Counted from the stretch's first letter, positions 40,056 to 48,469 are shown. The stretch: DNA of 51,885 bases from an uncultured Bacillota bacterium (GCA_947073765.1 CAMTMZ010000016.1:1-51885), one strand, 5' to 3'. The notes: generated by a model not told the origin, from the sequence alone. Program-made: numbers and translations.

Positions 40056-41339
40056 TCAGGCTTGGAGCATAATCTGCAAAATTTCCTTGTCGGTGGAACG
40101 CATTCCGATCTTGCCCAGGCGGCCCACATTGTCCAGGGTTTTTTCCACCCCATGGGAGAGAATTCCGTCTCCCCCGTAGAATTGCTGGCCCTGCTGGTAC
40201 ATTCGGTAGCCCAGCACCCCCGCGTCGATGGCCGCGGCGATTTTCCCCGCACAGGAGGCCTTGGCTCCGTCGCAGATCATCCCGGAGACAATGGCCAGGG
40301 CGTTGACCACGGTGTGGATGACCTCCTCATAGCCGCCGCCGTCTAAGTAGGCGATGCCCGCTCCCGCCGCCGCCCCGGCGCTCACCGCCCCGCAGTAGGC
40401 GGACAGTCGGCCAATGCGGGTCTTCTGGTGGATGGTGATCAGGTTAGACAGCACCAAGGCCCGGTAGAGCTTCTCCTCGCTCACCCCCAGCTCCCGGCCG
40501 TAGACAATCACCGGGATGGAGGCGGTCATGCCCTGATTGCCGCTGCCCGAGTTGATGATGACAGGAAGCTCACAGCCGCCCATCCGGGCGTCGGAACCTG
40601 CCGCTGCCGCCGCTTTGGCCTTGGAGATGGGGTCGTTTGCCGGGGAGGTGTTCTGAATCACCTGGCCGATGTTGGCCCCATAGCTGTGGGAAAGTCCCTC
40701 CTGAGAGATGGCCATGTTGCACGCTATCTGTCGGCTGATGACCTCCCGCACATCGTTCAGATCTACTGTCTGGGCAAAGTCGAAGATATCTGCCATGGAC
40801 AGCAGGGTGCGGTCAGTCAGTCCGCTTTCGTCGTCAGCCTCCACCGGCAGATCCAGCAGTACCTGGCCGTTTTTCTCCAGGTGCACGATGTTGGTGTGAT
40901 AGTTGGCGATGCGGACCTTGGCCTCGTCATGGCCTTTGCGCAGGGTGAGGCAGATGTCAAAAACCAGCTCGCCGTCTAAAAATTCCACCCGGATGGGGTG
41001 ATCCTTCAAATAGGCGCGCATCTCCTCCTGCTGCTCCGGGGTGACTTGGGAGATGACCTCCAGCATGAGCTCCGCCCGCCCGGCCACTACTCCGGCGGCA
41101 GCGGCGGCCTCGATGCCGTGGAGCCCGCCGGTGTTAGGCACCACAACGCTCTTGACATTTTTAATGATGTTGCCGCTGGCCTCCACCACCACCTGATCGG
41201 GCAGCCCGCCCAGCACCTCACGGCCTTTAGCTGCGCCATAAGCAATGGCGATGGGCTCGGTGCAGCCCATGGCGGGCACCAACTCTTCCTCCAGAATCTG
41301 GATATAGGAGCGGTATTTGGGATTTGTCTTTTCCATCAT
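40056..41339 (-). CDS. UPF0597 protein, L-cysteine desulfidase-like (CyuA)
   Basis: A 427-residue protein of the serine-dehydratase-alpha-like UPF0597 family (YhaM/CyuA). Seen: EELVPAMGCTEPIAIAYGAA near the start, PNTGGLHGIEAAAAAGV, NSGSGNQGMTASIPVIVY, RIGRLSAYCGAVSAGAAAGAG and GMICDGAKASCAGKIA. The spaced cysteines are those that hold the iron-sulfur cluster in this family. It breaks cysteine into pyruvate, ammonia and sulfide. Two adjacent ATG codons (41339, 41336) follow AAGGAGGAAT; the second has better spacing. Confidence 0.87.
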   Translation of the reverse strand: MMEKTNPKYRSYIQILEEELVPAMGCTEPIAIAYGAAKGREVLGGLPDQVVVEASGNIIKNVKSVVVPNTGGLHGIEAAAAAGVVAGRAELMLEVISQVTPEQQEEMRAYLKDHPIRVEFLDGELVFDICLTLRKGHDEAKVRIANYHTNIVHLEKNGQVLLDLPVEADDESGLTDRTLLSMADIFDFAQTVDLNDVREVISRQIACNMAISQEGLSHSYGANIGQVIQNTSPANDPISKAKAAAAAGSDARMGGCELPVIINSGSGNQGMTASIPVIVYGRELGVSEEKLYRALVLSNLITIHQKTRIGRLSAYCGAVSAGAAAGAGIAYLDGGGYEEVIHTVVNALAIVSGMICDGAKASCAGKIAAAIDAGVLGYRMYQQGQQFYGGDGILSHGVEKTLDNVGRLGKIGMRSTDKEILQIMLQA

Positions 41340-41503
41340 ATTCCTCCTTGAATTTCTGCGGGGCGTTTGTGCCTATTATACAGGAAAAACTGTCTGAGGT
41401 CAAACAGTTGCGGCAAATACTTTCCTGTGATAATATAAAAAAGTCGGCTGTGCGGAAATGGGCGGGGATGCTGTGCGCGATTTTCCCGCCAAAAGGAGGA
41501 AGT

Positions 41504-42154
41504 ATGATGTTCAAAGCGGTATGCTTCGATTTTGACTATACTCTGGGAGACTCCACCGACTCTATCGTGGCGGGGTTTGTCCACGGCCTTACCAGCCTGG
41601 GCTGGCCCGCTCCGGAACGGACGGCGGTGCGCGCCACGATCGGTTATATGCTGGAGGACGCCTACACCATGCTTACCGGAGACAGCGACCCGGCCCGTCG
41701 GGCCAGATTTCGACTGCTTTTCTCAGAGGTGGCGGTAGAGCGCCAGCGGGAAGAGACCACACTCTTTCCCGGAGCGCCGGAGCTGCTTCGTGGACTGAAG
41801 GAGCAGGGGGCCAAGTCTGCCATCGTCAGCTCCAAACGGAGAGACACCATTGAAATTATCATGGACCGTTTTGGCCTGGGGGACACCCTGGAACTGGTGG
41901 TGGGCAGCGGCGATGTCAAGCGCCCCAAGCCAGACCCGGAGGGGCTGCTTTTTGTACTGGACAAAATGGGAGTGCGGCCTGGAGAGGCCCTGTTCTGCGG
42001 CGACACTGTGCTGGATGCCGGAGCGGCTCAAAACGCCGGAACCCACTTTGCCGCCGTTCTCAACGGCACCACCCCGGCGAGGGATTTTGACCGCTTCCCC
42101 TGTGATCACATCTCCCCAGACCTGTGGGATCTGGCGCAGTGGCTGGAATTATAG
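41504..42154 (+). CDS. HAD-family phosphatase, PGP-like
   Basis: A 216-residue HAD-family hydrolase. Motif I is FDFDYTLGDSTDSI (nucleophile Asp), motif II SAIVSSKRRDTI, motif III Lys in VKRPKPDPEGLL and motif IV FCGDTVLDAGAA. The helical cap between residues 15 and 80 places it in subfamily I with phosphoglycolate phosphatases and PpaX. Start at ATG 41504 (a second ATG at 41507) after AAGGAGGAAG. It is divergent from the UPF0597 gene. Confidence 0.87.
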   Translation: MMFKAVCFDFDYTLGDSTDSIVAGFVHGLTSLGWPAPERTAVRATIGYMLEDAYTMLTGDSDPARRARFRLLFSEVAVERQREETTLFPGAPELLRGLKEQGAKSAIVSSKRRDTIEIIMDRFGLGDTLELVVGSGDVKRPKPDPEGLLFVLDKMGVRPGEALFCGDTVLDAGAAQNAGTHFAAVLNGTTPARDFDRFPCDHISPDLWDLAQWLEL

Positions 42155-42165
42155 TAAATCTTAAC

Positions 42166-42193
42166 TTGACTTGTCCCCGTCTCATGCTACAAT
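42166..42193 (+). promoter_or_regulatory. Promoter of the TraB/GumN gene
   Basis: TTGACT (42166-42171), 16-base spacer and TACAAT (42188-42193), 41 bases before the start codon. Confidence 0.7.
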
Positions 42194-42233
42194 GGGACTA
42201 TGCCGGGTCTGCCCGGAGAAAGGATGATTCGCA

Positions 42234-43616
42234 ATGAAAAAATTACTTACTCTGTTGCTGGCTTTGGGAATATTGGGCAGTACAGTCCCAGTCTTTGCTG
42301 CGGAGGAAACCCAGGCTGAGCCTCTCCCCGCTTGGGCCTACGGCGAGATCGCCGACGCCTACGCCATGGGCCTGGTAGGGGACGAAATTTATACCGATCA
42401 CAGCAAGCCCGTTACCCAGGAGCAGCTGGACAAAATGATCAAGGTAGTCGCGGACAAGCTGGCGCTTCTGGGCGTGGAGCAGCGCTCCAGCGCCGGTTCC
42501 CTCGTGCTTGACACAACCCGCGGCGGTGTGATTAACGCCCTGTATATGGAGGCCGCCCCCTATGCCTTTGAAGGAATAGATGCGGAGCCGGAGGAATTTC
42601 TGTCCTCCCTGGGTGTGCTCCACGGCGACGGTGACAGCGCCGGTCTGGCCCTGGACCGCCCATGCACCTTGCTGGAAGCCATGTCTTTTGCCAACCGTAT
42701 GACCCTGGCCCTGTATGACCAGCACAACGCCGGCTCCCTGGGCCTGCTGTGGAAAGCCGAGGGCAACGGCAACACCCTGTATCTGCTGGGCTCCATTCAC
42801 ACGGACCGCAACAATCTCTACCCCTTCCACAAGCAGCTGCGGAACATCATCACCAGCGTCGAGCTGGCCGCTTTCGAGCTGGACTTCAACAGCCAGGAGG
42901 GGATTGACGAGTTCACCGCCATGCAGGTCTGGTCCGACGGCACCACCCTGAAAGACCACATCAGCGCCGAGCTGTATCAGGAGGTAGTGGAGGCACTGGC
43001 CCTCCTGGGGCCTGAGGAGCAGATTGCCCAGTTCAAGCCCTGGGCGCTGGCCAACACCTTTACTGGTCTGTCCATGCTGGACGAGACCAGCAGCGACAAC
43101 GCCATGGCCCTGGACCTGTATGTCAACGCCAAGGCCTCCAATCTGGGTACCCCGGTGGAGGGCATCGAGACCTACGCCTTCCAGGGCAAGATTTTTGACG
43201 ACCTGTCTGAGGAGTACCAGGAGAGCTACCTGGCTATGACCCTGGCCATGTACCAGGGGATGGACGCCGCCGGGGACCTGAGCGAAGAGGAAAAAGCGGA
43301 GTATGAGGCCGCTCTGCAGGAGCAGGACGAGGCGATAGACCGCTGGATGGAGCAGTGGAAGACCAGAGACGTGGAGGCCTTCGCCAACGATTACCCCAAG
43401 GACGATATCCAGGCCAACACCGGCGACGAGCTCAACGCCAAGCTCTTCGAGGGCCGGGACCCCAACATGATCGCCTGGGCGGACCGCTATCTGAAGCAGG
43501 ATGGCGCTCACACCGGCCTGATGACGGTGGGCGCCGGCCACATGATCGGCAAGACCGGCGTGGTCCAGGGCTTGAAGGACCTGGGCTATACCGTGGAGGT
43601 CGTACCCAATCCTTAA
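42234..43616 (+). CDS. Exported TraB/GumN-family protein
   Basis: A 460-residue protein with a signal peptide (MKKLLTLLLALGILGSTVPVFA, cleavage after AAE region) and an N-terminal ~140-residue part that resembles a degenerate S-layer-homology-like region (AYAMGLVGDEIYTDHSKPVTQEQL). Then the TraB/GumN domain: NTLYLLGSIHTDRNNLYP with the GSIH motif, ELDF, and VGAGHMIGKTGVVQGLKDLGY near the C-terminus. This family is related to Tiki-type proteases with paired His/Glu metal sites; bacterial functions are largely unknown. Single gene between a promoter and a terminator. Confidence 0.85.
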   Translation: MKKLLTLLLALGILGSTVPVFAAEETQAEPLPAWAYGEIADAYAMGLVGDEIYTDHSKPVTQEQLDKMIKVVADKLALLGVEQRSSAGSLVLDTTRGGVINALYMEAAPYAFEGIDAEPEEFLSSLGVLHGDGDSAGLALDRPCTLLEAMSFANRMTLALYDQHNAGSLGLLWKAEGNGNTLYLLGSIHTDRNNLYPFHKQLRNIITSVELAAFELDFNSQEGIDEFTAMQVWSDGTTLKDHISAELYQEVVEALALLGPEEQIAQFKPWALANTFTGLSMLDETSSDNAMALDLYVNAKASNLGTPVEGIETYAFQGKIFDDLSEEYQESYLAMTLAMYQGMDAAGDLSEEEKAEYEAALQEQDEAIDRWMEQWKTRDVEAFANDYPKDDIQANTGDELNAKLFEGRDPNMIAWADRYLKQDGAHTGLMTVGAGHMIGKTGVVQGLKDLGYTVEVVPNP

Positions 43617-43621
43617 ATGAT

Positions 43622-43657
43622 AAAAGAATCCCGGTCCTTTTGGACCGGGATTCTTTT
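43622..43657. terminator. Bidirectional terminator
   Basis: AAAAGAATCCCGGTCC and its complement form a perfect 16-bp stem with a TTTT loop. It separates the convergent TraB gene and the DAK-domain gene. Confidence 0.92.
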
Positions 43658-43661
43658 GCGC

Positions 43662-45350
43662 CTATTCGGCAGAAATCATATAATAGTAGACCGGCTGACC
43701 ACCGGACAAGAGGGTGATCTCAGCGTTAGGGCATGCGGCGGCAAAAATTTTCTCCGCATCCTGGGCCTGCTCCTCTGTTACATCCTCTCCGTAGAAGATG
43801 GAGATAAACTCGGCGCTCTGGTGGCCCTCGGAATGGGCCAGACGGTCCAGCATGGCGGACAGGTCCTGATCGGTGCCGAAAAGCTGGTGCTCCACCAGGG
43901 CTAGGTAGTCCCCCTGATGGATGGCGAAGCCGTCAAAATCGGAATCCCGGGCGGCGTAGGTAATCTCACTGGTGCGTACGTTGGAGAAGCCCTCCATCAT
44001 GGCGGCGGTATTCTCCGCCTCCTCAGCGTCAGGATCAGCGGCCAGCATGGCGGAGATACCCTGAGGCACCGTCTTGGTGGGCAGGACAACAACCCGTTTG
44101 TCCTCACACAGAGGGATAGTCTGCTGAGCGGCCATAATGATATTCTTATTGTTGGGCAGAACATAGACAATCTCGGCCGGGGTGGCGTCAATGGCCTTTA
44201 GAATATCCTGGGTGGAGGGGTTCATAGTTTGGCCGCCTCCCACCAGGCTGTCCACGCCCAAATCACGGAACACATCCTCCAGCCCGGCTCCGGCGCACAC
44301 AGCCACATAGCCAAATTTTTTCTCAGGTGCGGCGTGAGCGGGAGCGGAGGCCGCGCTGTTCTCCAATTCGGACTCAACGGCCTCTAAGTCATCGGTGCTC
44401 TGAACATGCTTGCCGGCGGCCAGATCCTCGGCCTGGGTGCGCATGTTCTCGATCTTGGCCAGCTCCAGTATGCCGTATTTCTGGGCCTCGTTCAGAGCGC
44501 TGCCAGGAGTATTGGTGTGGACGTGTACCTTGAAGGCCTCATCGTCCTCACCAATGACCAGGCTGTCACCAATAGAGTTGAGATATTTACGGAATGGCTC
44601 CAGGTCAGTTTCCTCCTGGAACTTGCGCACGATGAACACTGTGTCGAAAGCGAAGGTGATGTCATCAACGCTGACGGCCTCAAAATCAGCCTTATCAGCG
44701 GGGACGCCTGTGTTTTCCCCTGTCTCGGGCATGGGCAGGCCCCGTACCTCGTCCAGCATGCCCTGGAGGATGACAAGAAAGCCCTTGCCGCCGGCGTCCA
44801 CCACGCCCGCCTTTTTCAGCACCGGGTTCTGGTCAATGGTGCGGGCCAGGGCCTCCTGACCCTCCTGAATGGCGGCCTCCAGCACACCCTCAAAGCTGTC
44901 GTCCTCTCGGGCGTGTCCGGCGGCCCGGGCGGCGGCCAGCCGGGAGACGGTAAGGATTGTGCCCTCAGCGGGCTTCATCACAGCCTTATAAGCGGCAGCT
45001 ACGCCAAAATCCAGAGCAATGGCCAGATCCCGGCCATCCATGGTCTCCTTATCCTTGATGGCCTTGGAGAAGCCCCGAAACAGAAGAGAGAGAATAACCC
45101 CCGAGTTTCCTCGGGCCCCCCGGAGCAGAGCGGAGGCGGTTCCGCCGGCGGCCTGGCCTACGGTGTCATAGTGCTTTTTGCGCATTTCCGCCGCGGCGGC
45201 GCCGATGGTGAGGGTCATGTTGGTGCCCGTATCTCCGTCGGGAACCGGGAACACGTTCAGGTCGTTGATGAGCTGCTTTTGTACATTGATGGCGGCATGC
45301 GCATGGATCATCATCCGCTGAAAGACCGCCGCGTCAATAGTTTGTATCAT
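43662..45350 (-). CDS. DAK2-domain protein, YloV/FakA-like fatty acid kinase
   Basis: A 562-residue protein beginning MIQTIDAAVFQRMMIHAH at 45350. The N-terminal DAK2 kinase domain shows NVFPVPDGDTGTNM (metal and ATP-binding Asp residues), ARGNSGVILSLLFRGF and AGVVDAGGKGF. A central region (HVHTNTPG motif, DegV-like) and a C-terminal part (VYVLPNNKNIIMAAQQ) complete the YloV family. In Staphylococcus FakA it phosphorylates fatty acids bound to FakB. It lies 26 bases after the Asp23-like gene, an arrangement conserved in Firmicutes. Confidence 0.88.
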   Translation of the reverse strand: MIQTIDAAVFQRMMIHAHAAINVQKQLINDLNVFPVPDGDTGTNMTLTIGAAAAEMRKKHYDTVGQAAGGTASALLRGARGNSGVILSLLFRGFSKAIKDKETMDGRDLAIALDFGVAAAYKAVMKPAEGTILTVSRLAAARAAGHAREDDSFEGVLEAAIQEGQEALARTIDQNPVLKKAGVVDAGGKGFLVILQGMLDEVRGLPMPETGENTGVPADKADFEAVSVDDITFAFDTVFIVRKFQEETDLEPFRKYLNSIGDSLVIGEDDEAFKVHVHTNTPGSALNEAQKYGILELAKIENMRTQAEDLAAGKHVQSTDDLEAVESELENSAASAPAHAAPEKKFGYVAVCAGAGLEDVFRDLGVDSLVGGGQTMNPSTQDILKAIDATPAEIVYVLPNNKNIIMAAQQTIPLCEDKRVVVLPTKTVPQGISAMLAADPDAEEAENTAAMMEGFSNVRTSEITYAARDSDFDGFAIHQGDYLALVEHQLFGTDQDLSAMLDRLAHSEGHQSAEFISIFYGEDVTEEQAQDAEKIFAAACPNAEITLLSGGQPVYYYMISAE

Positions 45351-45376
45351 AATCGGCAATTCCTTTCTGCGAAGAA

Positions 45377-45724
45377 TCAAAAGCGCATGGAGTCCACGCA
45401 CACGTCCACTGAAGCAACCTCAACCCCGGTGGTCTTGCTGACTACATAGCGCACCTCGCTCATGATAGAGCGGCACACGGCCATAAGGTTGACTCCATTC
45501 TCTACGATGATATGCAGCTCAATGGAGACTGTGCCGTCAGCGTTGTAGTACACCTTTACGCCCTTGGACATGGATTCCCGCTTCAGCAGGTGAACCAGCC
45601 CATCAGTGGTGGACCGCACCGCCATGCCCTTCACACCGTAACAGTTGGTGGCAGCGCTGCCGGTAACAGTGGTGAATACGTCGCTGCTGATGCGAATCTC
45701 GCCCAGCTCATTTTCCAGTTTCAT
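45377..45724 (-). CDS. Asp23/Gls24-family protein (YloU-like)
   Basis: A 115-residue protein of the Asp23 family: GEIRISSDVFTTVTGSAATNCYGVKGMA..., VSIELHIIVENGVNLMAVCRSIMSEVRYVVSKTTG. The usual partner of YloV, found as its upstream neighbour across Firmicutes. Family members associate with the membrane or envelope stress response. It is preceded by AAAGGAAGG and a clear promoter. Confidence 0.88.
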   Translation of the reverse strand: MKLENELGEIRISSDVFTTVTGSAATNCYGVKGMAVRSTTDGLVHLLKRESMSKGVKVYYNADGTVSIELHIIVENGVNLMAVCRSIMSEVRYVVSKTTGVEVASVDVCVDSMRF

Positions 45725-45779
45725 AGGAAAGTACCTTCCTTTCAGTCAGGATAGAAGAACTCACATTAACTCATTTTCT

Positions 45780-45808
45780 ATTGTATTCGATTTTCCTGGA
45801 AAATACAA
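45780..45808 (-). promoter_or_regulatory. Promoter of the YloU-YloV operon
   Basis: Reverse-strand TTGTAT (45803-45808), 17 bases and TACAAT (45780-45785), 56 bases from the Asp23-like start. It marks the last host feature before the mobile region. Confidence 0.75.
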
Positions 45809-46007
45809 GTCTAAAGTTGAGCAGGTCCTCTTATGGCGAGTTGTAATATGTAATTGGACAGTCGGATTTTGTCCGGCTGTTATTTTTTTCCAGTGCTGGT
45901 TTAGGTCACATCAAAAAGCCACGGGGCGCCGACCCGTAGACCGCCGGGTGGTTACAAGGCTTTCCAGCGTAAACGGACAGGGGCAAGACCCCAGAAAGGA
46001 GCTCAAA
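45809..46007. other. Non-coding leader of the inovirus-like element
   Basis: No gene is visible. ACAGTCGGA and TCCGGCTGT (about 45858-45880) form a stem followed by TTATTTTTTT, a rightward terminator shape. Further right GGGGC and GACCCC pair just before the AAAGGAG of the first gene. This is where the left end of the element should lie; no attachment repeat can be recognised. Confidence 0.45.
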
Positions 46008-46298
46008 ATGAGCAAAGGGTTTACCGTAGATACCGAGTATCAAGGATATGTATTCCTTGGCTGCGCACAGGGACAGTTTGAGACAAGGGACCGAGGTGAA
46101 AAGCGTCCCTATTTCAACATGTACGTATTCTCTCCCGTCAGTACATACAGTTCCGAGGATTATCAGGGTTTTGGCTTTAAAGCTGATAAAAAGAAATGCC
46201 TGAGCGCCGATGTGTGGGCCGGCCTGAACCCCGGCGACCGGGTGAAGCTCTTCTTTGATGACAAGGGCCGGGTACAGGCTGCGGCCCTGGATGGCTAA
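46008..46298 (+). CDS. Small ssDNA-binding-like protein
   Basis: A 96-residue protein starting at ATG 46008 after AAAGGAG. The pattern VDTEYQGYVFLGCAQGQFETRDRGEKRPYFNMYVFSPVS...LNPGDRVKLFFDDKGRVQAAAL is an all-beta arrangement like the small OB-fold gene V proteins that coat single-stranded DNA in filamentous phages. It sits directly upstream of the replication initiator, as expected in inoviruses. The assignment is by pattern and context, not strong similarity; it could also be an unrelated small replication protein. Confidence 0.5.
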   Translation: MSKGFTVDTEYQGYVFLGCAQGQFETRDRGEKRPYFNMYVFSPVSTYSSEDYQGFGFKADKKKCLSADVWAGLNPGDRVKLFFDDKGRVQAAALDG

Positions 46299-46439
46299 CC
46301 GCCTGCCCTCTTTTCCTGGAACGTCGTGAGACGTGCCGAACTAACCGAATAGTTCTACGTTCCGGGAGGCCGCACCGGTCTCCCGGAACCCCCGGAAGTA
46401 GTCACGGGGGTACTCATGACAGAAAGGTGAGATAGACAC
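46299..46439 (+). other. Stem-loop-rich region, candidate rolling-circle origin
   Basis: Between the SSB-like and Rep genes, GGAACGT (46318-46324) pairs with ACGTTCC (46357-46363) and contains an inner GAACT-AGTTC stem. GTTCCGGGAG (46359-46368) pairs with CTCCCGGAAC (46380-46389), overlapping the first. CCCCCG and CGGGGG (46389-46410) form another. Alternative, mutually exclusive hairpins next to a Rep_trans gene are typical of double-strand origins. Confidence 0.5.
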
Positions 46440-47441
46440 ATGAAATGCCAAGTGTTGATAGACTGGCTGACATTCTCAGTCAAGGAGAAGGACCCCGCTG
46501 TGGTGATCAAGACCTACCTGGGGCTGGACCCGGCCCTGTTCCAGGATACCGGTTTCACTCAGTTCATGGGTTACGGCAAAGTCATGCGCTTCTCGGACAT
46601 CCTGGTATGCAGCGATGGCCGGGAGGATGACAACTTCCATGACATGGGCGTGTGCGTCTCCATGTCCGGCAACGGCTGCCGCACCTTTGAAACCATGTCC
46701 AAGCTGGACTTGGGCCTGAAGGACAAGCAGGGCACCCAGAGCGTGGCCTTTCCCGCCCTCTTTCAGCTTCTGGCCTCCGATGCTGACGCCAATGTCTCCC
46801 GCATTGACATCGCCTGTGATGATCGGGCGGGCCACCTGGACATGGACGCCGTTCTGACCAAGACCCAGACCAACGAGGTCAACAGCCGTATGACTGCCCG
46901 GTCCACTGTGATCTCCTTCGACGGAAAAGAGCGCAGCGGCGCAACCGCCTATCTTGGCGCTGCATCCTCCGCTTTCCGTGTCCGCATCTATGACAAAGCC
47001 CTGGAACAGGGTGAGCCTGGCCACTGGATACGGGTGGAGCTTGTCATGCGCGGCAAGAACTCCAACGCCTTTGTAGAGCAGATGACTCATTCCGAGAACG
47101 TGGGCAAGCTGGCCGCACAGGTGATTAACGACAAATTCAGTTTCATCGACCGGGACGACAGTAACATCACCCGCTGTACGGTCTGCCCTTGGTGGCAGAG
47201 CTTCGTGGACGAGCTGGAGGCCGTCCGCCTGGTAGCCCGTGAGGTCATCCAGCACAGCGTGGAGCAGATCGGGAACTGGGTGGAGGCTCAGGTGGGCCCT
47301 TCCCTGGCCATCCTGTTCCAAACAATGGGATGGCCGTACATCTTTGAGATTGCCAAGGATTCTGCTGCCCGATTATCGGACAAGCAGATATCCCTTGTCA
47401 CAGACTACAACTCCCTACAGCTTGCCAGAGGAGTGGTGTAG
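46440..47441 (+). CDS. Rolling-circle replication initiator (Rep_trans family)
   Basis: A 333-residue protein. It starts MKCQVLIDWLTFSVKEKDP, the typical entry (IDWLTFS) of the Rep_trans/phage replication initiation family. Further matches: VCVSMSGNGCRTFE, VSRIDIACDDRAG (metal-site region) and AFRVRIYDKALEQGEPGHWIRVELVMRGKNS, with the catalytic-type tyrosine region IYDKALE. Such proteins nick the origin and start rolling-circle replication in pT181-like plasmids and inoviruses. GAAAGGTGAGA lies 8 bases before ATG 46440. Confidence 0.8.
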   Translation: MKCQVLIDWLTFSVKEKDPAVVIKTYLGLDPALFQDTGFTQFMGYGKVMRFSDILVCSDGREDDNFHDMGVCVSMSGNGCRTFETMSKLDLGLKDKQGTQSVAFPALFQLLASDADANVSRIDIACDDRAGHLDMDAVLTKTQTNEVNSRMTARSTVISFDGKERSGATAYLGAASSAFRVRIYDKALEQGEPGHWIRVELVMRGKNSNAFVEQMTHSENVGKLAAQVINDKFSFIDRDDSNITRCTVCPWWQSFVDELEAVRLVAREVIQHSVEQIGNWVEAQVGPSLAILFQTMGWPYIFEIAKDSAARLSDKQISLVTDYNSLQLARGVV

Positions 47442-47648
47442 GTGAAACAATACCTGGAACTGAATGACCTTTCCTATGACGTCCTGGGCGGCTTCATTGA
47501 AGAAGCGGCGCACCAGGATGGGACAGCTGTACCCTTTTTCCTGGGCAAAGCTGCCGCTTACATCGACATGGCTTTTGTCCTGGAGCTCATCACCCGTGCC
47601 GAGGCTGAGGAACTGCAACTCTGCATCCAGCTCTATCAGGGTATGTAA
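47442..47648 (+). CDS. Small acidic protein after Rep
   Basis: A 68-residue protein starting at GTG 47442, directly after the Rep stop, with GAGGAG upstream. It is helical and acidic (LNDLSYDVLGGFIEEAAHQDG, ELITRAEAEELQLCIQLYQ). No membrane segment. Position in inovirus-like elements suggests a replication accessory, but no family is recognised. Confidence 0.55.
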   Translation: MKQYLELNDLSYDVLGGFIEEAAHQDGTAVPFFLGKAAAYIDMAFVLELITRAEAEELQLCIQLYQGM

Positions 47649-47656
47649 TATCTATC

Positions 47657-47685
47657 TCTCTGAAAATGCGCTTTCAAGGTCCCGG
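47657..47685 (+). repeat. 29-bp inverted repeat, left copy
   Basis: The segment beginning TCTCTGAAAATGC and ending CCCGG is repeated in inverted orientation at 47924-47952 with 26 of 29 bases identical. The two copies enclose about 240 bases holding one small leftward gene and its promoter. Confidence 0.8.
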
Positions 47686-47690
47686 AGGGC

Positions 47691-47825
47691 TTACCAGCGT
47701 TTCATTGCTCTGATGATCGGGGGAACGACGATAGGGGCTAAAATCGCAATGCCAAGAATCGGAATGGCACCTAGTCCCCTAAAGGTAAAGTCGATGAACG
47801 CTATAAAATTAGTAATGAATTCCAT
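47691..47825 (-). CDS. Small hydrophobic protein between inverted repeats
   Basis: A 44-residue frame on the reverse strand starting MEFITNFIAFIDFTFRGLGA at 47825 with AAAGGAGG nine bases upstream. Nearly the whole peptide is hydrophobic with a basic end (RAMKRW). A reverse-strand promoter with extended -10 (TGGTAAAAT, about 47870-47880) precedes it. It is antisense to the direction of the phage genes and lies within a pair of 29-bp inverted repeats. It could be a toxin-like peptide or a cargo gene; function unknown. Confidence 0.5.
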   Translation of the reverse strand: MEFITNFIAFIDFTFRGLGAIPILGIAILAPIVVPPIIRAMKRW

Positions 47826-47923
47826 AAAGCGATAATCCTCCTTTGGTATGTATTGGTGTGGCAACTGATATTTTACCAAAAAAGACATATCACTTAATGA
47901 ACAATTCATGAATCTTCAATTTT

Positions 47924-47952
47924 CCGGGGCCTTGAACGTGCATTTTCAGAGA
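47924..47952 (-). repeat. 29-bp inverted repeat, right copy
   Basis: Inverted partner of 47657-47685 (26/29 matches when reversed). No target-site duplication is obvious outside the two copies. Confidence 0.8.
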
Positions 47953-47964
47953 AAAGCAGCAGAA

Positions 47965-48018
47965 TGTAACACACTTTGGCGCTGCTGCCACCAACCTGGC
48001 ACGGCTCAACGTGTTACA
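47965..48018 (+). other. Stem-loop with TGTAACAC arms (copy 1)
   Basis: TGTAACAC (47965-47972) and GTGTTACA (48011-48018) are perfect inverted repeats around 38 bases, just upstream of the coat-like gene. The same arm sequence recurs at 48918-48955. Confidence 0.6.
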
Positions 48019-48047
48019 GATAATCACGCAGGAAAGGAGGATACACC

Positions 48048-48251
48048 ATGGGCGATACTTCCGGAGCTGGCACCGTCGCCAGCGGCGGCATGAGCGCCGT
48101 CATGTCCGCAGTGGACACCATCGTGCAGCTGATGGGCAAGACCTGGGACCTGATGACCAGCAACCCTCTGCTGACCCTGTTCGTTGCCGCCAGCCTGCTG
48201 CCCGTGGGCATTGCGCTGTTTACCAGTCTGCGCAACGCCGCAAGAGGCTAG
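48048..48251 (+). CDS. Inovirus major-coat-like protein
   Basis: A 67-residue protein, MGDTSGAGTVASGGMSAVMS..., with a Gly/Ser-rich N-terminus, an amphipathic stretch (VDTIVQLMGKTWDLMTSN), one membrane segment (PLLTLFVAASLLPVGIALF) and a short basic tail (LRNAARG). Size, acidic/neutral N-terminus, membrane helix and positive C-terminus match the major coat proteins of filamentous phages. A strong AAAGGAGG precedes the ATG, suiting high expression. There is no cleavable signal peptide, as in many firmicute inoviruses. Confidence 0.65.
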   Translation: MGDTSGAGTVASGGMSAVMSAVDTIVQLMGKTWDLMTSNPLLTLFVAASLLPVGIALFTSLRNAARG

Positions 48252-48306
48252 ACCCAAGAGGGGCACGGCCCCAGGCCGTGCCCCTGCCTGAAAAGGAAGT
48301 GTTATT

Positions 48307-48468
48307 ATGTCCGAATGGCTCTCCCAGGTCTTTGACCTGTTTAACCATACCCTCGCCGCCGTCCTGGCCTTCCCGCCCCTCCGGCTGTTCCTGGGCGTGC
48401 TGCTGTTCCTCACCGTCACCGCCCTTCTGATGTACGCCTTTCATCAGGGCCGCAAAGGGAGGCTGTAA
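48307..48468 (+). CDS. Small membrane protein 1 of inovirus-like element
   Basis: A 53-codon gene, MSEWLSQVFDLFNHTLAAVL..., with AAAAGGAAG upstream. The mid part (FPPLRLFLGVLLFLTVTALLMYAF) is one membrane segment and the end is basic (HQGRKGRL). It follows the coat-like gene and is one base from the next start. Minor coat or assembly proteins of inoviruses look like this. Confidence 0.6.
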   Translation: MSEWLSQVFDLFNHTLAAVLAFPPLRLFLGVLLFLTVTALLMYAFHQGRKGRL

Positions 48469-48469
48469 T

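Noticed and set aside
46008-46298. DUF961-type conjugative element protein
   Set aside because: In Tn916-like elements this would be followed by an FtsK-like gene before Rep; here there is none and the pattern fits a small OB-fold protein better.
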